64,000 bases of DNA from Iris pallida (lineage: Eukaryota; Streptophyta; Magnoliopsida; Asparagales; Iridaceae). The position numbers and the translations under genes are program-made. The notes under the pieces are model-generated. The model did no database searches and was not told the origin of the DNA. It saw only the letters and a list, made by a program, of their open reading frames with translations. Position 1 is the first letter of the stretch. The number at the start of each line of letters is the position of its first letter. The stretch covers positions 38,666,134 through 38,730,133 of the forward strand of contig JANAVB010015600.1 in the NCBI GenBank assembly GCA_029216955.1, read 5' to 3'. Below are positions 45,526-55,399 of this stretch, piece after piece.

Positions 45526-45547
45526 AAAGAAAAGGAATATGTTATTA

Positions 45548-48023
45548 TGTAGTGCCCCGTCCCGCAAAGTCAATCGGAGGAATCGAAACGCCGACGGCGT
45601 TCGGACTTGGCCTTGCAACGGCGACTCGAAGACATCGCTCAGGTGGGAGAGTTTCGGTGAACTTGCCTCATCTCTGCCTTCACTTAATAATTCGTGTGGT
45701 TTCAACTTGCACAAGTAGGCTAATATAAAAGCTACGAACGCACATAGCTAAGGGAATAATCCCGACCCGTCGGAATGTCTTAGAACATGGAAAATGGTCC
45801 CACAGTCTTAATAGAAGTCGGCTCAGCATGCTTTAAAATGACACTCGGTCCTTCGTCCCGGGGCTTGGGAGAAGGAAAGTTGGTATTCGACACAAACGAT
45901 GAGTTAGCCTAAGTCATAGGCGTCGCCCGCGTAAATGCTCGATAAAGCATGCACGTTTTCACTACGCAAGGCTTGGCATAGCCCTGGCTCGTCCCTCGAG
46001 TTAAGTTGTAGGCTTAAGTAAGTTAGGCAAAGTTATACCGATCGACCTAAGTCATTCTAAGTGCCGTCCCGCTCGTTCTGCGGTTGTCAAGTTAAATAGT
46101 CCCACGGTCTCAAGGCCCATCATATAACGTATGACTTGGGTGATAACATCGCGTAAGACAGAAGTCAGTTACAGGCACGAGCCACGATTGGCACGATGTA
46201 AAGTTAGCCACGGTCCATGGCACTTAAGGAACACGTTTGTTCGAGTTAAGTTGGAAGGCTACGTAGTAGCCGTTCCCTCGAGTACAAAGAAGTTCGAGGC
46301 GGTCCCTCGGTTGGGAGTCTCGCGTTCCTGTCCACGTTAAGGTGTTTCGAGGCGGTCCCTCGGTTGGGAGTCTCACGTTTCTATCCACGTTAAGTGATTT
46401 GAGGCGGTCCCTTGGTTGGGAGTCTCGCGTTCCTATCCACGTTAAGTGATTTGAGGCGGTCCCTCGGTTGGGAGTCTCGCGTTCCTATCCACGTTAAGTA
46501 TTCGAGGCGGTCCCTCGGTTGGGAGTCTCGCGTTCCTATCCACGTTAAGGTGTTTTGAGGCGGTCCCTCGGTTGGGAGTCTCGCGGTCCCAAGGCACGTT
46601 ATGTCAAGTGTGATTCAGAGCACGAGTTGCTAAGTATAGTTCCGGTCGTACCAACAAGTAGGCCATGCATTTACGTGAGTTTAGATGTCTCGTAGGTGCG
46701 TGGTCATTGGACACCTTGTCGACAAGGATTTCTGCCTAGACTGGTTATACGCCGGGGCACCGGGCCCAGTCATCCTAGGGGGTAGACGTTATAGCAGCGC
46801 ATGCCTTTATTGCGTGGGTAGTCGGGGGCTTTCCATGGGGCTAGCTACCTTGCATCGAAGGACCCGTCGCCTACCCGAGCTATGTCCGCGATGGCTTGTC
46901 ATGCCAGTGGCCTTTCATATAAATAATTTACGTGCTAAGCGGCGAATCCGCATACACGGTGTCGGTCGTAACAAAGGAAGCGTAAGCACGGTATGTGATG
47001 TGTTGTGAAATGTGTTCTCGGTTGCACCAAAGTGTTATAAAGCCTACGATTCGGTTATACGTAAAAGACACGTGCTTCGGCACGAGATACGTTGTCGTGC
47101 TTGAGTCCTCAATACGGTTCCACAAGCTGAGTTATACGTTTCGCGTTAAGTCGAGAAGGGCCGTAAGGCGAGTTTGGATAAGTCAGGTTACGCTGCGAGG
47201 CACGACCTTGATGTTTGAGACACGGGCAAGTATTTGACACGACCTAGTCGTTACGTCCTAGAGTATGGTACGAAAGACAAGTATGAGTCGGTACGTTGAC
47301 AATGCAAGCACGAGAAAGGTCTAGAGGCAACGTATGGGTACGTTATTAGTGCAAGGCACGGAGATGGTCTAAAGACACTAAATAGGCCGAGCGTCGGTCC
47401 TAAAATCGATCCTAAGGCAAGACTAGAAAGACAATCGTAAAAGGGGGGCTTGTATTGCACAAAGTAAAATAAACGTGTCGGTTTTGTATGGGTGGGCGAG
47501 GAGCTCACTCCACCAGTACAGTGGTACTGAACCCACACAGTTTCTATGTGCAGGCACAGGTAGAAGCTCGTGGCGCGGAGCTCGCTTGGATGCGTCGAGG
47601 CACGGAGTTCCTTGGCGATTCGAAGTGTGCGGCCGCATGGATTTGAAGACTTATACGGGACATAATGTATGGACATCGCCTTCCGAAGCTTCCGCTGGAT
47701 CGACAATATGTATCGAGAGATGAGAGAGAGCTGAGCGATTTGTAATGTGAGACGAGTGTATTTGAGTGATTGTAATATTGGCCTTGTGCCCCCAATGTAA
47801 CCGTTGTTTCAATATCAATAAAAGAGCTTCTTTGAATAACTTGTGTTTGTTCTAAATTTCTGCTGCGTGTTCAATGTCTCTGCTCGGGACTTCTGTGCGA
47901 CGACCCCGTCGCCGCCGCTGTAATCGGCCGTTATGGAACCCGCCTTGCACGGACGCAATCTAGGCTCGTGCGGCATCACGCCTTAGCGAGGACGATCGCT
48001 CCTACGGGAGCGGGGCGTGACAT
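45548..48023. repeat. Solo LTR, probably gypsy-type
   Basis: Begins TGTAGTGCCCCGTCCCGC and ends GAGCGGGGCGTGACA, TG...CA with inverted ends. A perfect TATTA duplication flanks it (45543-45547 and 48024-48028). There is no coding or internal domain in 2476 bp, as expected after recombination between the two LTRs. The CGTGACA end resembles the gypsy LTRs in this window, but the body is unrelated by eye. The element strand is not determined. Frames inside are not genes. Confidence 0.85.
46293..46605. repeat. Six-copy minisatellite inside the solo LTR
   Basis: Six units of about 50-54 bp, each starting with GAGGCGGTCCCTCGGTTGGG followed by AGTCTCGCG and ending CCACGTTAAG. Copies start near 46294, 46349, 46401, 46453, 46504 and 46557. 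Units differ mainly in the short spacer. Confidence 0.92.
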
Positions 48024-48028
48024 ATTAT

Positions 48029-48767
48029 ATTCTTTTCTAGTTTGTAAAAATAATCTTATCTTTGGTTTAAAAATATAAAAGCATCAAAACTTTCGAAACT
48101 ATAACATATATCATTTCTTTTCTAGCATATTTTCTTGAATAAGTAATATCATGAATACCTCTTAGATTAAGACGCGAATAGGAATGATTGCAGCATATGT
48201 AGTAATTAGACTTGTTAGGCAAGTAGATGGATTCATTATAGTAATCCAATTAACAAACCTAGAGTTCCATAACATTCTAATTGTTGATCTGTGAATAGTT
48301 TCTGACTTTGATGGATTAACCAAAAAATAAAAATAAACATTCTTTCTCATAAAGTTTCAAGCAAAACTAGACTATTTTAAAAATATCTATAATATTGTGA
48401 TGTAACTTAAAAACACAAAATAAATATGAGCAAAAATATACTATCTGACCTCAGATCCGGATCGAATAAAGAAGAAGATTGTGTTAAATTATTATGTCCG
48501 GCTGTGTCGTCTCGGAACTTTGACGATCTTGAACGATTGGAGAGAGAGTGTGCTGATGATGTGTTGTAAGGAGAAGAGATAGATTATTTATAGTGGAATG
48601 AACATTCTCTTACGAGACTTCTTTATTAATCATATATATGGAAGAAAATGATAAGGACATCCATTTATGTGTGGTTATCCACAAATATATTATTTACAAC
48701 AAAAGTATAGTACTTGAATACTATTTAGACATTCTGGTTGACGTCAGTTTTTGTTTACGGTAGGAAC
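48029..48767. other. Gene-less AT-rich stretch
   Basis: No gene or repeat recognised. The motifs around 48430-48560 resemble single-copy plant intergenic DNA. Confidence 0.4.
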
Positions 48768-48770
48768 TTA

Positions 48771-49081
48771 GGCCTCGTTTGGTTCGCGGAATCTCCGGGT
48801 TGGGAAAGGAAAGTGATTACTTTCCTATGTTTGGGTGCCAAAGGAATTGAGGAGGAAAGAAAACTGATTCCCAATGGAAGGGAAACTAGGGGGGAAAGTG
48901 ATACCATCCATCCAAGCAAGGAATCACTTTCCCACATTGAAGTAATCACTTTCCTTTCCAAATTCCTTGGCATTTCCAAACATCGAAAAGGAAAATCAAT
49001 GAGAAATAAAATTTCCCAAAGGAAAGGAAATGACAAGGAATTGATTTCCTTTCCCTTCCATTCCGCGAACCAAACGAGGCC
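48771..49081. mobile_element. Complete Tourist-like MITE (PIF/Harbinger)
   Basis: The left GGCCTCGTTTGGTTCGCGG is the near-perfect inverse of the right end. A TTA duplication flanks it (48768-48770 and 49082-49084), as expected for PIF/Harbinger. 311 bp, rich in GGAAAG/CTTTCC, internally partly palindromic, non-coding. Same family as the degraded copies at 21806-22580. Confidence 0.88.
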
Positions 49082-49175
49082 TTAGGGGAGAGATGCCCCA
49101 TGTCACAGAGAGTGAAAGAAAGACACCCAAAAAAAACTTCAACGCAAAAGTTAAAAACATATACAAACCACTTTC

Positions 49176-49638
49176 TGTTGGACTTGGTACCAAAAAAATC
49201 AAGTCTCAGTTGTATTCCTATGCATACACTTTGGAGAATTTTTAGATCCCCTTATGTTGGATGAACATGCAATTTTTTGATTACTTTATCAGTCTATATA
49301 TACCACTACATTCCTCTTGGAAAATACACTCTTGGTTTTTAGTGATTTTCCTACAAAGTCTCTCTCTTTCTTTTCACTCGTCACCTCCAACTTTAAATTA
49401 TGTTCTTCCAATTTTTTCGTTCTGGGCAAAGCTAAGTTCAAGGTCACTTTTTCCGAGTTGTGTGCGACGAGAAGATACCGGTAGAGCGGGAGTTTTACCA
49501 CTATGAGCATTCGGAACAAGTCTGCACATAGACCCGAATCAACTCTTAGGACAGTGCTTCGTACGCGACTTTCTCGGAGGCCGGTAACATTTACTTTATT
49601 TTATTTTGTTTGCAGAATTTTTGGAATAATTTTCAACA
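49176..49638 (+). repeat. 5' LTR of copia-C
   Basis: 463 bp. Begins TGTTGGACTTGG and ends TTTTCAACA. It contains GATACCGGTAGAGCGG and GGCCGGTAACATTTAC, which recur at 61404 and 61511. No USE motif is present in this family. Confidence 0.9.
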
Positions 49639-51429
49639 ATCTAAGAGTTGATTAAATAATTAGTTAATTGTATAAATATTTGTACGAAAATATATGCCAC
49701 AAATTTGCTTGCTGTGAAAAAAAATATCCATTACTATTGCTTTCCTTTGTTACTATTAGTCTGTTCTTAATTTACAGATTCCACTTTCTCTAAATGACAT
49801 CCAGAATTAGCTTCTTGAAAACCTTTTCAAAGGAGTTTCTTGTTATTTTATGCTTATAAGGCTACATTCAATATAAATGTACAGAGTCAGACATGTATGA
49901 TGAATATTTCTCATTTTCTGAGAACTTGCTAACAAAGTGGAAACAGTCGTTTCTTCTCACTGTAGACATTTATTTTTTCTTACTGTTGAACATTTGCTTG
50001 CCTAGCAACTAATATTCCTAACTGACAAACATTACTTTGTCGACTAACAAATATTCCTCACTATTAAATTTTGTTCCTCTTCAAACAAAAGGATTGAGTG
50101 CTTAAACATTTAATTGCCTAGTTATTGTTAACGATTCTTTATTTTCAACAAATATTCCATTGAAAAATTGCTAGCCCAATATATATTCATATATATTGCT
50201 CCTTTGTAACATCTTTCTTTTAACATACAAATTGCTTAATTTGTTTACCAAACTTACTTTAGAAATAATTTCGCCTACTATACCAAGCTTTGTTTAGCAA
50301 CATTTATTAGCAAAATTTGTTGTCACTTATTATTTTGTCACCATAAAGCAAAGTTATTTGCTGCCTTCAAACAGTTTTTCATTTTGTTTGCTATGCTCAA
50401 ACCATTTTTTCAGCATATACTAAATTTGTCTTCTAGCAAAGTTTGATGCATTCATACTAAATTAGTTTATCCATATAAACTAAGATTGTTAAACAATCTG
50501 TCTTTTAGCAAATTTTCTCTACTACTAATAAGTGTCTTTAAGGAAATTGTTAGACAAAGACAATTTCTACTAGACATTTTTTGTTAGAAAATTGTTAGAT
50601 AATTTTGCTAGACAATCTTCATATATATTGTCAACAATTTTTGTACTATTAATTATTGTTAGACAATTTTCTTATTCAATTGTCATCATTTAAGATGCAC
50701 ATTGTTTAATAAATCTTGGCTAGATATTGCTTAATATTTGTTAATTGTCATATCAATAACAAATATATTGTTATTTCTAATATATAACTATTGTAGCCTC
50801 ATAAGTCTGTTTCTATAAATTGACACATTAGATAAACATTATTCTGTTAGTATCTTGTGCCAATACTAGTTGGGTAATTTCTTTTACTCAATATTTCAAT
50901 TTAGGATAAATTAAACAATAAATTGATATAGTAAGATTCCTTTAATTTTAAAGTTCTAAAGTAGAGATTTGTTTGGGAACAAGCCGAAATGGCCCTTCTG
51001 TCAAAAAGACGTAAATCGTCTAAGCGACCGGTTCTTAAGCGCTCCTAGTGAACCTCCGCTTGCTGGGATCCGGCCCCTACAGCTAACCCAACCTTATCAA
51101 AACTTGAAAACTAAAAGTTTAAAGGTCTATTACTAAAATTATTTGAATTGTCCATTTTTAGCTTAAACCATCTTTATTGAGTAAATAATCTCTGCAGACT
51201 TTAGAAACCAATTTGTAAGTTCTAAGAGACTTGGAACAGAAATCAGATTAGGTTGAAGTCCATAGCTATATCTGACTCCATAGCTATACAAAATTGTAAT
51301 TGAGGCAAATAAAGTAGTTTTCTCTACGAATGATTTGTTTGTGGGGAAAGGTTTTGTGAAAGATGGACTATTTATTTTGAGCACTATGAATAAATTTAAG
51401 ATCCTTCTTTTGTTGCAAATGTTGAATCC
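49639..51429 (+). other. copia-C leader and decayed gag region
   Basis: AT-rich DNA in which no gag or zinc-knuckle motif could be read. It holds repeated AACAAATATT, TTGTTAGACAATTTT and ATTGTTAG stretches (49980-50760). A GC-richer island at 50990-51090 (GACCGGTTCTTAAGCGCTCC) stands out and is unexplained. The minus-strand frame at 51163-51444 is an antisense shadow. Confidence 0.45.
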
Positions 51430-53757
51430 TCGAATGTTTGGCATGGTAGATTAGGTCATGTGAACTTAGGATCTATTAAAAGGATGATGAACTTAGATCT
51501 TATTCTCAAGTCTCCTATAGATGATGAACACAAATGTGAGATTTGTGTTCAAGCCAAACACACTAAATTGCCTTTCAAATCTGTCCATAGGGATTCTGGA
51601 CTCCTAGAACTTATCCACAATGATGTTTATGATTCCAATAAGATTTTGACCCGAGGCGGTAGGAAATACTTTGTTACTTTTATAGATGATCATTCAAAGT
51701 ATTGTTACACCTACCTTCTTACGACAAAATGAAGTTCTAGACAGATTTAAGTTCTATAAGTCCGAAGCTGAGTACCAGTTAGATAGAAAGATTAAAATTC
51801 TTAGATCAGATCGTGGTGAAGAGTATACCTCAAATGAAATGACTAATTTATGTGAAGAACATGGAATTATTCATGAGGTTAACGCTCCTTATTCACCACA
51901 GTCCAACGGAGTTGCTGAAAGGAAGAATCGCACTCTGTTAGACATGGTCAATGTCATGCTTCTCAGCTCAGGTGCTCTTGATAATCCTTGGCAAGAAGCC
52001 CTTTTGTCAACCTGTTATATCCTCAACAGGATACCTAGTAAGACTAATGATAAAACACCTTATGAGTTATGGAATGGTCGAACCCCTAGGATTAATTACC
52101 TCAATGTTTGGGGATGTCGAGCTAAGGAAGGGATTCCTGAACCTAAGAAGAGGAAGATAGGACCTAAAACTGTTGATACTGTGTTCATAGGAGGATATGC
52201 CCTAGATAGTAATGCCAATAGATTTTTTGTAACAGGTTCTAAAGTAAATGAAATCTCTAACAACATGATTATAGAAGCTAGAGATGCAGTTTACTTTAAG
52301 AATATTTTTTTCCTTCAAGGATAGAACCCCTTCATCTTTCTCTAACCCTTCTCTTATTCCATCTACTAGTTCTCATGATCAAATACCTAGGTCTCAACTG
52401 AACTAGTCATAAAACCTAGAAGGAGTAAAAGAGAAATGATTTAAAAGAATTTAGGAGCCCTCAACTTATGAAAAAGTCATATCTTCTCCTGATGCCCCTT
52501 TCTGGTAAGAAGCTATTAACAATGAGTATAACTCTATTATGGAGAACAATACTTGGTTTCTAGCATATCTTCCTTTAGGTAGCAAACCCACAAGTTGTAA
52601 GTGGATCTTCAAAAATAAGCTTAGAGCCGATGGTATTATAGAGGAATACAAGGCAAGACTAGTAGCCAAATGATTTACCTAGAAGAAAGGATTAGATTAT
52701 TTTTTTATACCTACTCACCTGTAGCTAGAATCACTTCTATTAGAACCCTTCTAGCCTTAGCTTTCATTCATGATCTGCTGATCCATCAAATGGATGTAAA
52801 GACAACATTTCTAAATAGAAATTTAAAAGAAATTTTATGGAGCAACCTGAAGGTTTTATTACTAAAGGCCAAGATAACAAGGTTTGTAGATTAGTAAAAT
52901 TCCTTTATGGCCTAAAGCAAGCTCCCAAGCAATGGCAGAACAATTTTGACAAAGTCATTCTAAAATTTGGTTTTGTGCTAAATGAATATGACAAATATTT
53001 GTATTCTAAAAATACAAATAGAAGTTGTGTTATCTTATGCTTGTATGTTGATAATATCCTTATTCTAGGATCTTCACTGGAACTGATAAATAACACTAAG
53101 AATTATTTATCTAACCAGTTTGATATGAAAGATCTAGGTGTAGCAAATCTTATCCTAGGAATGCAAGTATACAAATGCAAAGAGGGTTATACTCTTTCCT
53201 TAGCACATTCAATTGAAATGATTGGGTCTCTTATGTACATAACAAATAGGACCAGAATCGATATTGTATTTACTATTGAGAGACTAAGTAGATATACTAG
53301 ACATCCTGGTATCATAAAGGTTACTCAGATGCAAATTTGCTAACTAATTCACATGATGTGAAATCCAAAACTAGATATATTTTACCCTAGCAGGAGCTGC
53401 GATCTCTTGGGGATTATGTAATCAAACTATCATATCCAGAAGTTCAATAGACTTTGAAATGATAGCTTTGGACACTACCTGTACAGAAGCCAAATGGCTT
53501 AGAAATCTTATTATGCATATAACTGTTTCGGTTCATCATATTCCTGCAATTTCTATAAACTGTGATAATAAATCTGTTATAGAACTACTAAAGCATGATT
53601 CTGTGAATGCTAAGATGAACAGGCACCTGCAGCTGCACTTCAAGTCAATAAAAAGCCTATCGGACAAATTTGTGGTTCTTGACTATAAAAGTCATAAAAA
53701 GAACTTTACAAATCTCTTGACGAAGAGTCTGTTTACTCTTGACGAAGAGTTTGTCTA
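51430..53757 (+). pseudogene. copia-C pol, heavily broken
   Basis: Readable parts in order: gag-pre-integrase WHGRLGHVNLGSIKRM and CEICVQAKHTKLPFKS; integrase LIHNDVYD, YFVTFIDDHSKYCY, LRSDRGEEYTSNEM and APYSPQSNGVAERKNRT; a decayed linker; reverse transcriptase fragments [42 protein letters not shown] and CLYVDNILILGSS (YVDN where YVDD is usual); then RNase H fragments TEAKWLRNLIM and NCDNKSVIELL. Frame breaks occur near 51720, 52320, 52670, 52850 and 53340. No protease was found. Confidence 0.88.
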
Positions 53758-54422
53758 GGACATTAATCCTAGAATCATCGAGGGGGATGGGGTTAAGCCC
53801 ATAGTATAGTCACCAGCAGTGGCAACCCAACCGAGTCTGACTGGAGATCCCAAGAAGCCGGTTCAATGGGTAGGAACAAGCTGGACTAGGTGACTATTAT
53901 GGAACACTGACCTGAGATTATATTCTCTTTAAAATAAAAGTCCAGGAGGTTGTACATGTGTACATTAATACCCCATCCCTATGGTGACAATGTTCCGGTG
54001 TGATACGGTTAGGGTGAGTTTAAACTCTTAATAAGTCCAAGCATGATATGCAGGGTTGATACCTATCACCAACCCTTGAGTACTTACCTATATGAGAGGT
54101 CGTGAAGGCCGCGACTATGGGACAGGGCGATCCTAGACAACTCTCATGAATATGGAATAAGTGCGTATGGCCAATCAAAAGCGCCAACCGATAGACTCAA
54201 GAACCTCTAGCGTACTATGTGTGCTATTTTTTGAATCTGGTTCAAGAAGTCTGATTCAAGGCATAGTCCATCAAGTACTTCTTCAGATTAAGATAATAGT
54301 CACTAAGTGAGATTCAAGGCTGTAGTCCATCTCATCTATGCATAGTATATATATTTGTCCAGATACTGTCTCTCATATTCTTCTCTTTTATTTTTTCGAA
54401 ACTTGGTTTTTTGGGGGGGAAT
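53758..54422 (+). other. copia-C 3' untranslated region and polypurine tract
   Basis: Non-coding tail between pol and the 3' LTR, containing AGCAGTGGCAACCC, GAGTCTGACTGGAGATCCC and CAAGGC(A/T)GTAGTCCATC-like repeats (54255-54335). It ends in TTGGGGGGGAAT (about 54411-54422), the polypurine tract. Confidence 0.6.
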
Positions 54423-54546
54423 TGTTGGACTTGGTACCAAAAAACCAAGTCTCACTCCTATTCCTATGCATACACGTTGGAGAATTCTTAGATCCCTTTA
54501 TGTTGGATGAACATGCTATTTTTGGGTTACTTTATCAGTATATATA
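54423..54546 (+). repeat. 3' LTR of copia-C, left part
   Basis: Begins TGTTGGACTTGGTACC and is interrupted by copia-D after ATATA. It continues at 61226. Confidence 0.9.
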
Positions 54547-54580
54547 TGTTGGTGTTTTTGCCTTTGGACTAGAAAAGATA

Positions 54581-54623
54581 GTCCCACATCGGCTACACCA
54601 AATGGTGAGTATCTCAATATAAT
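54581..54623 (+). promoter_or_regulatory. First USE/TATA module of the copia-D 5' LTR (26-nt gap)
   Basis: GTCCCACATCG at 54581-54591 and TATAAT at 54618-54623, separated by 26 nt. Equivalent to the copia-A modules. About 28 nt downstream starts a CACATG...CATGTG stem (54646-54683) with an inner GCACA/TGTGC hairpin, followed by TTTT at 54690. The layout resembles a Pol III snRNA-type gene. Confidence 0.45.
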
Positions 54624-54890
54624 GCATTGCTTGTGTTGAGGTGTGCACATGAGGTGTAGTGGGGCACAAGTTTGTGCCATGTGGAAGTATTTTCCTAGAA
54701 AGAAAAAGGATTAAATCCAATAAGGATGCAAGTTAATTTTTGTTGTGCGGACTCGGACTCGGACGCGGACTCCAAGATGTCTCGTGCATGCACGGGAGGG
54801 TTCGGGGGGTAGGCGTGGACTGGCACACTTCTATGCTGATTGTGGGATGATCTAAAATATCAAACTCTATTTTTGAGTATTGATATTTTA

Positions 54891-54942
54891 GTCCCACATC
54901 GGATAGGAGAAGAGGTGAAGTCTCAACTCCACTCTATAAATA
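54891..54942 (+). promoter_or_regulatory. Second USE/TATA module of the copia-D 5' LTR (33-nt gap)
   Basis: GTCCCACATCG at 54891-54901 and TATAAATA at 54935-54942, separated by 33 nt, the longer Pol II-like snRNA spacing. TATAAATAG in a CTC/GAGCC context is a strong plant core promoter and the best candidate for the genomic RNA start. Confidence 0.6.
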
Positions 54943-55238
54943 GAGCCCCTTGGCCTCCTTTGAAAGATGCACCAAGAAGAGAGTTGAGGGAGTCTGTTAA
55001 GTCCAGGAAGCCCGTTCAAGTCTCAAATATTGACTTACGAGCGTTCCAGAAGTTCTCCTGAACTTGCTGGTTCCTGGGAGCTTATCCGTACTGCGGGTAT
55101 AGCTTTTCTTCCTTCCTCTTTCTGTTGCCTTCGAGAATCTGAGACTCAACTGTTGTTGATCATCTCTTGTTGCCTTCGAGAAACCGCTATTGCAAACGCG
55201 ATTCGATTTTTTATTTAATCGTTTAGGCTACGCAATCA

Positions 55239-55343
55239 GCATTATTTGCATCTCTTTTTTAGGGATTGCAACTGCATTATTTGCATCTCTTTTTTAGGGA
55301 TTGCAACTGCATTCTTTGCATCTCTTCTTAGGGATTGCAACTG
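55239..55343 (+). repeat. 35-bp unit in triplicate at the copia-D LTR 3' end
   Basis: Three near-identical 35-bp units (GCATTATTTGCATCTC...GGATTGCAACT) in tandem, conserved in both LTRs, probably in R/U5. The third unit carries small changes. Confidence 0.9.
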
Positions 55344-55399
55344 AGTTTTTCCATCGATTGTTTGCAAATAGACTAACAATCTCAAAGCTATACGATTCG

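Larger units (their letters stand above)
54547..55378 (+). repeat. 5' LTR of copia-D
   Basis: 832 bp. Begins TGTTGGTGTTTTTGCC and ends AGACTAACA. It holds two USE/TATA modules and a GACTCGGACTCGG repeat. A 35-bp unit (GCATTATTTGCATCTCT...) is repeated three times at its 3' end (55239-55343). Confidence 0.95.

Noticed and set aside
47251..47706. 151-codon minus-strand frame
   Set aside because: Lies inside the solo LTR, has no domain, and overlaps frames on the other strand.
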